Positions 7,144 through 14,815 are shown, counted from the stretch's first letter. The stretch: 15,175 nt of DNA from SIG672 sp045535095 (GCA_045535095.1 JAZSKY010000034.1:1-15175), one strand, 5' to 3'. Notes: generated from the sequence alone by a model not told the origin. Translations and numbers: made by a program.

Positions 7144-8751
7144 ATGGAAAACAAGAGAAGATATTGGATAGGCGGCGCTTGGCCGTACGCGAATAACTCG
7201 CTCCACGTAGGACATCTTGCAGCTCTTCTTCCGGGTGACGTTATCGCTCGCTACGGACGTCTTGCAGGATATGACGTTATCTACGTTTCGGGAACCGATA
7301 GCCACGGAACTCCGATCACCGAGAGAGCAAAGAGAGAAAAGTGTACGCCCGAGTCGATAGCAGAGAAGTATCACGAGGAGTTCACCCGTGACTTTAACGA
7401 TCTGCTCTTCACCTACGATAAATATACCGCGACCTTCACCGATTATCACAAGGAAGAGGTCAAGAACATCTTCAAGAAGATATACGATAACGGCTATCTC
7501 TTCGAGCAGCTTGAGGATCAGGACTACTGCGAGCCCTGTGGCGCATTCCTTGCCGACAGAGAACTCGAGGGCGAGTGCCCCTCCTGCCACAAGATGACGA
7601 GAGGCGACCAGTGTGAGCATTGCACCGCAACCTTCGATGCAAAGGAGCTTACCAATAAGCGTTGCCGCACCTGCGGAAATCCTACCGTTATCCGCAAGAA
7701 TAAGCACCTCGTATTTAAGCTTTCCGCATTTCAGGACAAGATCTCCGAGTTCGCTAAGGAGAACGAGGAAAACTGGAGATGGAACGCGGTCAACGAGACT
7801 AAAAAGTACATCACTCAGGGATTTCCCGACAGAGTTGCCACCCGCGACCTTTCGTGGGGCGTAGAGGTACCCTTCGACGGATACGACGATAAGAGAATCT
7901 ACGTATGGCTTGAGGCAGTGCTTGGCTACTGCACCACCTGCAAGGCGGTCTGCGAGGAAAGAGGACTTGACTACGATAAGTTCGTATCAAGGGACGGCGA
8001 CATTCACGCATACTTTATCCACGGAAAGGACAATATCCCCTTCCACACTGTAATTTTCCCTGCGCTTCTCGCCGCAATTTCGGACGAGATCTGCCTCCCT
8101 ACTCACATCGTTTCGAGCGAATATATGAATATGAACGACGAAAAGATGTCCAAGTCGAGAGGAAACATCATCTCGGTACACTCTCTTGCAGAGAAGTATC
8201 CTGCAGACGCGATAAGATTCTACACGATACTCTTCAACCCCGAGCGCAGAGACGCAAACTTTGCTATTCCCGAAATGATCCAGACCTACAACAAGTTCCT
8301 TGTCGGCGGATTCGGAAACTTCGTAAACCGTAACCTCTCCTTCCTTAAAAAGAAGTACGACGGTGTTGTTCCCGCAGGCAAGGTCGATAGCGAGGTAAAA
8401 GCATACGTCGAGGGTCTTTACGAGTCTATCGGAAATAAGATAGACGCGGGCGAGCTTCGTAGCGCGGCAGAGGAGATCGTTACCGTTATTCAGTATGCAA
8501 ATAAGTACTACGACGAGTCGAAGCCGTGGGTAGCCGCAAAGGAAGATCCCGAGCTCTTCGGAAATATCACCGCAAGCTGCATCTACCTTATGGCGAATAT
8601 GGCAAATCTCTTTAGCCCGATCATTCCGCAGGGCTGCGAAATTCTTTCGAGAATGCTCGGCATCACTCCCTCCTGGAAGCCTGTCGAGATGCCTGAGACC
8701 TTCACTCTCGGCGAGATCGAGATGCTCTATAAGAGAATCGACGAAGAATAA
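7144..8751 (+). CDS. metG: Methionyl-tRNA synthetase (zinc-rich, archaeal-like MetRS2 type)
   Basis: 535 residues. The class I signatures are HVGH at residues 21-24 and KMSKS at 334-338. The N-terminus WIGGAWPYAN and the insert with four CxxC knuckles (C129/C132, C145/C148, C157/C160, C174/C177) mark the type with two zinc sites, related to archaeal enzymes and to the second MetRS of some Gram-positives. It differs from the usual B. subtilis-like enzyme. The C-terminal Trbp111-like tRNA-binding domain is absent. The ATG at 7144 is the only sensible start, because an in-frame stop lies at 7138. The ribosome site is unusual: AAAGG at 7124-7128 is 15 nt away and only GGA at 7131-7133 is at normal distance. 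AACC (7116-7119) could pair with GGTT (7127-7130). No T-box leader is present. The gene is probably co-transcribed with queT. Confidence 0.97.
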   Translation: MENKRRYWIGGAWPYANNSLHVGHLAALLPGDVIARYGRLAGYDVIYVSGTDSHGTPITERAKREKCTPESIAEKYHEEFTRDFNDLLFTYDKYTATFTDYHKEEVKNIFKKIYDNGYLFEQLEDQDYCEPCGAFLADRELEGECPSCHKMTRGDQCEHCTATFDAKELTNKRCRTCGNPTVIRKNKHLVFKLSAFQDKISEFAKENEENWRWNAVNETKKYITQGFPDRVATRDLSWGVEVPFDGYDDKRIYVWLEAVLGYCTTCKAVCEERGLDYDKFVSRDGDIHAYFIHGKDNIPFHTVIFPALLAAISDEICLPTHIVSSEYMNMNDEKMSKSRGNIISVHSLAEKYPADAIRFYTILFNPERRDANFAIPEMIQTYNKFLVGGFGNFVNRNLSFLKKKYDGVVPAGKVDSEVKAYVEGLYESIGNKIDAGELRSAAEEIVTVIQYANKYYDESKPWVAAKEDPELFGNITASCIYLMANMANLFSPIIPQGCEILSRMLGITPSWKPVEMPETFTLGEIEMLYKRIDEE

Positions 8752-8758
8752 GCGCAAC

Positions 8759-8772
8759 ACTCCGTACGGAGT
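8759..8772. repeat. Perfect 14-bp palindrome in the metG 3' region
   Basis: ACTCCGTACGGAGT lies 7 nt after the metG stop, between the gene and its terminator. It could be a protein-binding site or a short RNA hairpin. Nothing ties it to a function. Confidence 0.5.
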
Positions 8773-8800
8773 ATCACGCGTTGACGTATCGACAAAATAA

Positions 8801-8850
8801 AAAAAGAGCAAGAACGAAAGGATTTTTCCTTTTATTCTTGCTCTTTTTGT
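8801..8850. terminator. Bidirectional terminator between metG and the AI-2E-family gene
   Basis: A perfect 14-bp stem (8801-8814 with 8835-8848) carries an inner 6-bp stem (AAAGGA 8817-8822 with 8827-8832) and a TTTT loop. T-rich tracts flank both sides in the respective reading directions. It serves two convergent genes. Confidence 0.88.
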
Positions 8851-8866
8851 CTTTATTGTGTGCGAT

Positions 8867-10111
8867 TTAATCTATATTTTCCTTGCTTTCTTCTGACGTT
8901 TCTTCGTCCTTGTTTTCCGTATCCGCGGGAGCGCTCGGTGCTTCCTTTGCCTCGCGAGCTCCAACGCGCGCGTCAACAGCTTCCTTTATAAGCGTGTAGA
9001 TCACCGCGAATATCGGCACACCGAAGAACATTCCGAAAAGTCCGAACAGCGCGCTCATTATGATAACTGCAAGAGTTATCCATACGGGCCTAAGTCCGAG
9101 CGAGTCGCCGAGCATTTTCGGCTCTATTATCTGCGAATCTGTGAGTCCGACCACACAAACGATAATGATATAGGCAACAAGCATATCGGGAGCGGTAAGA
9201 AGAATGATGAATCCGCAAACGAAGGAGGCAATAAGCGGTCCGAAGGTGGGAACCATATTCATAACTCCGCCAACGAGAGCGAGTATCTCTGCGTACGGCA
9301 TACCGACTATCTTGTAAACTGCGTATAAAACAATGCCGACTATCGTTGAGTCAAACGCCTTTCCGCGAAGGAATTTGGCGAATTTCACGTCTATATCGTC
9401 AACGATGTGAGAGGCAAGCGCGAAGGTTTTGGGCTTCATAAACGCTTTCGCGAGACGGTTTACCTGCGAAACGAGAAGCTCCTTGTAGTAAACGAAATAG
9501 ACAGAGAGGAATATTCCGATAAAAATCGTTTTTACCTCGTTGACAAAATTTGCTATAAAGGTTATAATATAGTCGGACGCGCTGACTACCGCTGCGAGTA
9601 TCGACGAAAGAGCATTCGTGAGAACGTCTCCGAGATTTCCTTCGTTCTGAAGGACTGACGAGTATATTTTGTCAAAGGCAGGCGAGTTTTCGCGCAGAGT
9701 CGAGATGTACGCATCTATCGAGAGGTAGTAGCTGTGAAGAGTAGCGCCGATGCTGTTTATGTTTTCGGTAACTCTCGGAGCGATAAACCAAATGAAAGCG
9801 GTTATGACCGAGAAGAAGATGAGGAAGGTGCAAAAGAGAGCGATAAGCTTTCTTATTACCGACTCCTCGCGCTTTTTCTGTATGAATCTGAACACCTTGT
9901 GGTGAAAGAAATTCATCGTGGGCGACATAATGTAGGCAACTATCAAAGCGTAGAAGATAGTCTTTATTATTTGTACTATACTGCCCAAGAGGGACACAAG
10001 TCCGAGCGGACGCACTATGATATAGTTCCAGCAGACTATTGCAAAAAGAATGATAAGTGCCGAGTAAAGCGCTATCGTATTGTATTTTTTGTTGTTGAAG
10101 GATAGCTTCAT
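8867..10111 (-). CDS. AI-2E-family transporter (PerM/YtvI-like membrane protein)
   Basis: 414 residues. Two N-terminal membrane segments are followed by a soluble stretch (about residues 105-170), then more membrane segments. The conserved C-terminal core reads GVMNMVPTFGPLIAS, DSQIIEPKMLGDSLGLRP and FGMFFGVPIFAVIY, all typical of PF01594. The last 35 or so residues form a charged, Ala/Glu-rich tail that is probably disordered. The family includes proteins annotated as AI-2 exporters, ion antiporters and the sporulation protein YtvI; substrate cannot be told here. AAAGGG lies 11 nt before the ATG. It is transcribed leftward from a sigma-A promoter that overlaps the divergent promoter of the DUF362 gene, and it ends at the bidirectional terminator shared with metG. 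Confidence 0.9.
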   Translation of the reverse strand: MKLSFNNKKYNTIALYSALIILFAIVCWNYIIVRPLGLVSLLGSIVQIIKTIFYALIVAYIMSPTMNFFHHKVFRFIQKKREESVIRKLIALFCTFLIFFSVITAFIWFIAPRVTENINSIGATLHSYYLSIDAYISTLRENSPAFDKIYSSVLQNEGNLGDVLTNALSSILAAVVSASDYIITFIANFVNEVKTIFIGIFLSVYFVYYKELLVSQVNRLAKAFMKPKTFALASHIVDDIDVKFAKFLRGKAFDSTIVGIVLYAVYKIVGMPYAEILALVGGVMNMVPTFGPLIASFVCGFIILLTAPDMLVAYIIIVCVVGLTDSQIIEPKMLGDSLGLRPVWITLAVIIMSALFGLFGMFFGVPIFAVIYTLIKEAVDARVGAREAKEAPSAPADTENKDEETSEESKENID

Positions 10112-10141
10112 TTAAGTTTAAGCCCTTTCCGTCTAAAAAAG

Positions 10142-10169
10142 TTGACACCGAAACGGTCGTTAGTATAAT
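10142..10169 (+). promoter_or_regulatory. Consensus sigma-A promoter for the DUF362-ispE operon
   Basis: Perfect TTGACA (10142-10147) and perfect TATAAT (10164-10169) with a 16-nt spacer. The spacer begins with half of an ACCG-AAA-CGGT inverted repeat (10147-10157), which could be an operator. The -10 shares bases with the leftward promoter on the other strand. Confidence 0.82.
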
Positions 10170-10196
10170 TATACAGCAGTTATTAAAATAAATCAA
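10168..10196 (-). promoter_or_regulatory. Sigma-A promoter for the AI-2E-family gene, -10 overlapping the divergent promoter
   Basis: On the minus strand TTGATT (10196-10191), a 17-nt spacer and perfect TATAAT (10173-10168). The two opposing -10 boxes form one palindrome, TATAATTATA at 10164-10173. The start site is expected near 10161. Confidence 0.78.
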
Positions 10197-10251
10197 TACA
10201 ATACACAAAATAATACACAAATTATTTACTTTTTACCTTGCGAGGAGTAAA

Positions 10252-11412
10252 ATGGAAGAAAAAACAGCGGTATCCCTTCGCGCGTGCGACGGATATGAAA
10301 TAGAAAAGGTAACGGAAGCGTTAAGGCGTCTCTTTGACGATATTTCGCTTGAAAAGGACGAAATATGCGGCAAAAGAGTGGTGATCAAGCCGAATCTCGT
10401 TCGTAAAATGGATATTTCGGCGGCGGGAACGACAAATCCCTTCGTTGTGACCGCACTCGCAAAGATCTGCTTCGAATACGGAGCAAAGAGCGTCACGATA
10501 GCCGAAAGTCCCGCAGGATCTTATACAGACTCATCTGTAAGGGCGTCTTACAGAGTCGGAAAGATGGACGAGGCGGCAGAGGCCTCGGGCGCTACGCTGA
10601 ATTTTGACCTTTCGTCAAAAAGACACCCCTCGCTCGGCAGTGACAGAGACCGCACCTTCAATATAATTTCTCCTATCACCGATGCCGACCTTGTCATCAA
10701 CGCGTGTAAATTAAAAACGCATAACCTTACGGGAATGAGCGGCGCTGTGAAGAATCTCTTCGGAGTTGTACCCGGCACAGAAAAGCTCGAAATGCATGCG
10801 CTCTATCCAAATCTTTCCGATTTTTCGGGAATGATCTGCGACCTTTGTAAGACCGTCTGTGAAAACGTCAAGACTCTCAACGTAATCGACGCGGTCGTCG
10901 GTATGGAGGGCAACGGCCCGACAAACGGAAAACCGAAAAAGCTCGGATTTTTGGGAGCCTCACGCGACGCCTTCGCGCTTGACGGTGTCTGCGCCGAGAT
11001 AATCGGAATGGGCGAGCTTTCCTCGATAAACACAAAGGCGCGAGAGCTTGGATTTTCAGGTGACTTTGAGGTCGTCGGCGACAAGGTTGAGGACTTCGTC
11101 TGCCCCGATTTCGTCCTGCCCGATAGCTCGGACACAAATAGAAGCGCGATAAATATCCTCTCAAAGCTTTTCGGCGGAAGACTCATGGAAACGCTCCGTC
11201 CGCGACCTGTGATCGACTGTAAAAAGTGCGTCGGTTGCGGCGAATGTGCAAGATCTTGCCCTGCAAAAACGATAGTTATCACCGACAAAAAGGTGGCTCT
11301 TATATATAAAAAGGACTGCATAAAATGCTTCTGCTGTCAGGAGCTTTGCCCCAAGGACGCGATCAGGGTAAAGAAAAATCCTATTCTGAAGCTCGCAGGA
11401 CTTTTCACGTAA
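10252..11412 (+). CDS. DUF362 protein with C-terminal 2x[4Fe-4S] ferredoxin domain
   Basis: 386 residues. The DUF362 domain occupies about residues 5-290, with VVIKPNLV near residue 45, an AESPAGS segment, and KLKTHNLTGMSGAVKNLFG, a family hallmark. The C-terminal ferredoxin domain has two CxxCxxCxxxCP motifs, at C326/C329/C332/C336 and C356/C359/C362/C366, so two [4Fe-4S] clusters are expected. DUF362 proteins have no settled biochemical role. The domain pairing implies electron transfer or Fe-S-dependent chemistry in the cytoplasm. GAGGAG at 10242-10247 lies 4 nt before the ATG, a short but workable spacing, and the protein start aligns with the usual family start. ispE follows after 16 nt, so the two are very likely one operon. 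Confidence 0.93.
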   Translation: MEEKTAVSLRACDGYEIEKVTEALRRLFDDISLEKDEICGKRVVIKPNLVRKMDISAAGTTNPFVVTALAKICFEYGAKSVTIAESPAGSYTDSSVRASYRVGKMDEAAEASGATLNFDLSSKRHPSLGSDRDRTFNIISPITDADLVINACKLKTHNLTGMSGAVKNLFGVVPGTEKLEMHALYPNLSDFSGMICDLCKTVCENVKTLNVIDAVVGMEGNGPTNGKPKKLGFLGASRDAFALDGVCAEIIGMGELSSINTKARELGFSGDFEVVGDKVEDFVCPDFVLPDSSDTNRSAINILSKLFGGRLMETLRPRPVIDCKKCVGCGECARSCPAKTIVITDKKVALIYKKDCIKCFCCQELCPKDAIRVKKNPILKLAGLFT

Positions 11413-11428
11413 GCGAAAGGAATTTGTT

Positions 11429-12298
11429 ATGACAGATAAGCTGTTATGCCCTGCAAAAATCAACCTTTTTCTTGAAATAAACGGAAAAAGAGAGGACTCG
11501 TATCACACTCTTGATATGGTGATGCATACGGTGTCATTTGGCGATACTCTCAGAGCGTCTCTCACAAAGGGAAGCGGCGAGATAAAGCTCAAAACGGGAA
11601 GGGTAGGCGGGTTTCCCGAGGGCGAAAAGAATATCGCATATCGCGCCGCAGATAAATATTTTTCGGCGTTCGGAATAAAAAACTACGATATAGAAATGTC
11701 CTTTGACAAGATAGTACCGATGTCGGCAGGACTCGGCGGAGGCAGTGCGGACGCCGCAGGCGTACTCCGTTTCCTTGAGCACAGTTTCAAAACAGGCGAC
11801 ATCGAAACGCTCGACAAGATCGCTCTCTCGCTCGGTGCGGATGTCGTTTTCTGTCTGCATGGCAGATGCGCTCGCGCTCGCGGAATAGGTGAGATACTCA
11901 CTCCCGTAAGATCGCTTTCGGAGGATCTTTATATCGTTATTGCCAAAGGCGAGCGCGGAGTGAACACGAAAAAGGCGTACGCCGAGGCAGACCTTCTCGA
12001 CGCTTACGGTATAAAGAGCGCGGATGCCCTTATATCCACGCTTGAAAAGGGAACTCCCGATTATAAAATGATGTTCAACCGATTTGAGGACGTAGCCATC
12101 AGGGATCTCCCCGAGATCGGTGAAATAAAGGAAATAATGAGAAATAGCGGCGCGCTCGGACAGATGATGAGCGGAAGCGGAAGCGCGGTTTTCGGTATCT
12201 TTGATAGCGAGAAAAACGCCCTCGCCGCAGAGAAAGCCCTTGCGGCAAGAGACGTCTTTTCCACAGTAGCGAGACCGCTTACGTCATTTGATTTTTAA
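11429..12298 (+). CDS. ispE: 4-diphosphocytidyl-2-C-methyl-D-erythritol kinase
   Basis: 289 residues, normal for IspE, a GHMP-fold kinase that phosphorylates CDP-methylerythritol in the MEP route to isoprenoids. Visible motifs are PAKINLFL at residues 8-15 with the catalytic-type K10, the ATP-binding GLGGGSADAA at 101-110, D139 in LGADVVF as the likely catalytic aspartate, and MSGSGSAVFGIF near residue 250. AAAGGA at 11416-11421 is 7 nt before the ATG. It lies 16 nt after the DUF362 gene. Its last 20 bp overlap the 3' end of the convergent ATPase gene, and no terminator is visible. Confidence 0.96.
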   Translation: MTDKLLCPAKINLFLEINGKREDSYHTLDMVMHTVSFGDTLRASLTKGSGEIKLKTGRVGGFPEGEKNIAYRAADKYFSAFGIKNYDIEMSFDKIVPMSAGLGGGSADAAGVLRFLEHSFKTGDIETLDKIALSLGADVVFCLHGRCARARGIGEILTPVRSLSEDLYIVIAKGERGVNTKKAYAEADLLDAYGIKSADALISTLEKGTPDYKMMFNRFEDVAIRDLPEIGEIKEIMRNSGALGQMMSGSGSAVFGIFDSEKNALAAEKALAARDVFSTVARPLTSFDF

Positions 12299-13364
12299 AA
12301 AGGGAAATAAGCAGCCGTCTCGCCTGCCTGTTCATCTCGCGAAAGTCCATAGCGTCTATATAAATTTTTTCAAGACTGTCATGAAGCTCTCCGATCTCGG
12401 AGAGCTTTTTCTCTGCTACAGAAAGCGCCTCTGACGATGCTTTTCTCAGATATTTCAGGTCGCTTTTCTCGGCAGAAATGCCTCTTGAAATAAAGCGCTC
12501 CATATTGATAATTTTGTCGCCCTCGCCCTCCTTTGCAACGAACGAGACCTGAAGATCGCGCGCAAAAATACCGTCAGTACGGCAAAATACGGGAGACTCC
12601 GAGTAGTCGATACCGACACCGCGTAAGGTGAGCTTTGACTTTAAAGAGTCAAGGAAAAGATGAGACACGCGGTATTTGTCTCTGAAATAGCAGACCTCGC
12701 TTGAGAGCGCCTCGTAGCTGTCGAGAAATACTCTGCCGCGCGTGCCGAGAGATGATAGACCGCGGTATCTCGTCTTTTGACCGTCCCCCTTGAAAAGGCG
12801 GGCGAGACGCTCTGCGGCGGCGTCCATTTTCTCCTTGTCGAGGTATCTGAGAACGGTTTTCTCGGCAAGATTTTCGGCAAGCGCGGACATTCGCATCAGC
12901 TCATAGACCTCGCCGTAGAGAGTCTTTATTTTTTTGAGGAAATATTCTATCTCGCCGGACGCGCACCTCAGAAGGGAAGGCGACCAGAACTGCCCGAGAT
13001 TTACTATCTCGTCGCGTACTCCCGGCATTTTCGGATCAACGCAGTGCGGAGACGTTCCGTCTATAACTGCAAGCACAGAGTCGCCGATAAGCACTCCGTC
13101 AAGAGATTTCGGATCGGACGAGCATAAAAAATACTCGACGTCAAGACCTCTGTTTTCCGCCTCCGCGGCGACCGCTCTGATAAGCGTTGATTTGCCCGTT
13201 CCCGGACCGCCCTTGAGTATTACCGTGTGGCAGACGTCAGAGAATATCTCTTCAAATCTGCTTTGAAATCCTGCGCCCGTATTCAGCGCGGCGAAATATA
13301 CCTTTTTCGACTCTACGGGACTTTTGAAGATCGCATTTTGATAATTCATATAGCTCTGCGGCAC
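12279..13364 (-). CDS. PRK06851-type P-loop ATPase with a degenerate second half
   Basis: 361 residues from a GTG start at 13364. CCCTCCTT at 13373-13380 reads AAGGAGGG on the coding strand, 8 nt upstream; the first ATG, at 13349, is too far from it. The N-terminal half (about 23-190) has Walker A GGPGTGKS at 52-59, the family motif LAVIDGTSPHCVDP at 98-111 and DEIVNLGQFW. As I recall, the family is built of two similar P-loop halves. Here residues 199-345 look like a second copy (YRGLSS vs YFAALN; RGVGIDY vs RGLDVEY; TDGI vs LDGV) but lack a Walker A, with residues about 226-236 at its place. The tail ends LHDSLEKIYIDAMDF, a family motif. Function is unknown; a sporulation or cell-envelope link is not shown. 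It is divergent from hpt and overlaps ispE tail-to-tail. Confidence 0.85.
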   Translation of the reverse strand: MPQSYMNYQNAIFKSPVESKKVYFAALNTGAGFQSRFEEIFSDVCHTVILKGGPGTGKSTLIRAVAAEAENRGLDVEYFLCSSDPKSLDGVLIGDSVLAVIDGTSPHCVDPKMPGVRDEIVNLGQFWSPSLLRCASGEIEYFLKKIKTLYGEVYELMRMSALAENLAEKTVLRYLDKEKMDAAAERLARLFKGDGQKTRYRGLSSLGTRGRVFLDSYEALSSEVCYFRDKYRVSHLFLDSLKSKLTLRGVGIDYSESPVFCRTDGIFARDLQVSFVAKEGEGDKIINMERFISRGISAEKSDLKYLRKASSEALSVAEKKLSEIGELHDSLEKIYIDAMDFREMNRQARRLLISLFKNQMT

Positions 13365-13395
13365 GCTTGGTGCCCTCCTTTTTAAGTATCAATAC

Positions 13396-13425
13396 ATTTT
13401 ATGCCGAATTTTGACCTTTTGACAG
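13396..13425 (-). promoter_or_regulatory. Possible weak sigma-A promoter for the ATPase gene
   Basis: On the minus strand CTGTCA (13425-13420), an 18-nt spacer and TAAAAT (13401-13396). The -10 also reads CATAAAAT, like a sporulation -10, but no matching sigma-E or sigma-K -35 lies upstream. Direct repeats of GTCAAAA (13424-13409 region) overlap the -35. Confidence 0.4.
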
Positions 13426-13447
13426 ACTCAAAAATGACGAAAAACTG

Positions 13448-13476
13448 TTGAAAAAAGGAAAAAAGTATGATATAAT
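13448..13476 (+). promoter_or_regulatory. Sigma-A promoter with extended -10 for hpt
   Basis: TTGAAA (13448-13453), a 17-nt spacer and perfect TATAAT (13471-13476), preceded by TGA (extended -10). The leader is only about 23 nt, so there is no room for a purine riboswitch. Confidence 0.85.
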
Positions 13477-13505
13477 AGGGCATCTTATTTTTTGGAGCGT
13501 TTAAA

Positions 13506-14063
13506 ATGGAAAAAGAAAATGCGATCGAGATGTATAACAGCAAGATCAAAAGAGTGGTCATCACCGCAGACGAAATAAAGGATGCTATTGCAAAAGCAGG
13601 TAAGGAGATAGACGCGATATACGACGGAAATCCGATACTGCTCGTCAGTATTCTCAAGGGATCGTTCGTTTTTATGGCGGATATATGCCGCGCGGTCAGC
13701 GTACCCTGTGAGATAGGATTTATGTGCGCAAAGAGCTACTATGAGGGTACGGTTTCCTCGGGCGTAGTGCAGATCACTATGGATCTTGATCAGGATATAA
13801 GCAAATACCACGTCATTATTATCGAGGATATAGTTGATACGGGAAGAACTCTCAGCGATATAACCGCCCTTCTCAAATCTCGCGGACCGCTTTCGCTTAG
13901 AGTTGTAACCCTTCTTGACAAGCCGTCAAGACGTCTCGTTGAGTTTACCCCCGATCTCGCGCTCTTCACTATCCCCGATTACTTCGTTATCGGATACGGA
14001 CTCGACTGCGCCGAGTATTTCAGAAATCTCCCGTATATTGCCGAATATAATCAGGAAGCATAA
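13506..14063 (+). CDS. hpt: Hypoxanthine(-guanine) phosphoribosyltransferase
   Basis: 185 residues, the usual size. It converts hypoxanthine or guanine plus PRPP to IMP or GMP (purine salvage, cytoplasm). The PRPP-binding motif VIIIEDIVDTGRTL is at residues 103-116. The LKG segment is at 50-52, the flexible loop SYYEGTVSSG at 77-86, and LLDKPSRR follows. Family members may prefer xanthine or guanine, but the close fit to the bacterial Hpt signature makes hypoxanthine most likely. GGAG at 13494-13497 is 8 nt before the ATG. The gene is monocistronic, between its own promoter and a strong terminator. Confidence 0.96.
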   Translation: MEKENAIEMYNSKIKRVVITADEIKDAIAKAGKEIDAIYDGNPILLVSILKGSFVFMADICRAVSVPCEIGFMCAKSYYEGTVSSGVVQITMDLDQDISKYHVIIIEDIVDTGRTLSDITALLKSRGPLSLRVVTLLDKPSRRLVEFTPDLALFTIPDYFVIGYGLDCAEYFRNLPYIAEYNQEA

Positions 14064-14066
14064 AAT

Positions 14067-14108
14067 AAAATCACTTGTTGCCTTGGCAACAAGTGATTTT
14101 TTATTTAT
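14067..14108. terminator. Bidirectional terminator between hpt and the PHP gene
   Basis: AAAATCACTTGTTGC pairs with GCAACAAGTGATTTT (15 bp, 14067-14081 with 14086-14100) around a CTTG loop. A T-rich tract follows on the plus side and an A-rich tract precedes, so it can work both ways. The minus-strand PHP stop codon lies inside the downstream tail at 14105. Confidence 0.9.
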
Positions 14109-14815
14109 TTTATTATCTGTCCGATCTTGTATTTCTCGCGCCAGGACTCGAAAATGTCGTGGACCTCAAGCTCGCACTGACCCTTTCTCAAAAAGTCTGC
14201 AAGAGCGACCGTATCGTCTATCTCGTCGGGAACGTAGATTCCGCAATGTGGCTTGTAAGTATCTCCGTGGTAATCAGAGCCGCAGGAAAGCTTAAGATCA
14301 TGCTCGCTTGCGAACTCGATAACCTCTTTTTTGTCATTATAATTATAAATAGGATGACAGTTGATCTCCACGCCGTGCAAATATCTCGGATCCTGCGGAA
14401 GCGTTCCGCGTCTGTACGGATGCGCCTGATAGAGCAGGGCGTTTTCGGATACACAGTATTCAAAAAGCTCTTTTTGTGTAAGAGAATGAAGCTGGGGCGC
14501 CTTTGCGGCTCTCTCGTGAGTGAGACCGTAAACGAGAAAATCTATTCTCGGAAGATCGTCAAGCGTTATTTCGAGTCCGAAAAGGACCTTCAGCCCTGCC
14601 TTTTCACCGACTTTTCTTGTGTGAAGATATTCCTCAATGTACGCGTCGCGCCAAGCGGGGAACTTTTCGTCCTCAACGTAGTAGTTTCGCTTGTAGTGAT
14701 TAGTCAGAACTATCGCGTCAATACTGTCGCGTACGCAAAGATCAACGAGATCCTCGGCACAGCATTTACTGCAACGGCTTATAGCGCTCGTGTGAATGTG
14801 TGGATCAAGAAGCAT
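14105..14815 (-). CDS. PHP-domain metal-dependent phosphoesterase
   Basis: 236 residues. The PHP motifs are present in order: HxH at H6/H8 (DPHIHT), H40 in LTNH, E82 in GLEI, H132 in QAHP, E150 in GVEINCH with H154, and D181/H183 in GSDYHGD. These form the trinuclear metal site of the family, which includes histidinol phosphatases and nucleotide or signalling phosphoesterases. The substrate is not evident. It lies 23 nt downstream of clpX. TCCTT at 14825-14829 (AAGGA on the coding strand) is 9 nt before the ATG, so translation as the second gene of a clpX transcript is likely. It shares a terminator with hpt. Confidence 0.88.
   Translation of the reverse strand: MLLDPHIHTSAISRCSKCCAEDLVDLCVRDSIDAIVLTNHYKRNYYVEDEKFPAWRDAYIEEYLHTRKVGEKAGLKVLFGLEITLDDLPRIDFLVYGLTHERAAKAPQLHSLTQKELFEYCVSENALLYQAHPYRRGTLPQDPRYLHGVEINCHPIYNYNDKKEVIEFASEHDLKLSCGSDYHGDTYKPHCGIYVPDEIDDTVALADFLRKGQCELEVHDIFESWREKYKIGQIIK

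Noticed and set aside
7060..7707. 215-codon minus-strand open frame opposite the queT end and metG start
   Set aside because: Overlaps two well-supported genes and the protein has no domain logic; a codon-bias artefact.
7987..8811. 274-codon minus-strand open frame opposite metG
   Set aside because: Antisense shadow of an unmistakable MetRS gene. No ribosome site, no recognisable motifs, and it would run through the terminator region.
13396..13418. Sporulation (sigma-E or sigma-K) promoter for the ATPase gene
   Set aside because: CATAAAAT is present on the minus strand but at 13-15 nt upstream there is no KMATATT or AC-type -35. A weak sigma-A reading is kept instead.
13477..13505. Purine riboswitch upstream of hpt
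   Set aside because: The leader after the promoter is only about 23-29 nt, far shorter than the aptamer.
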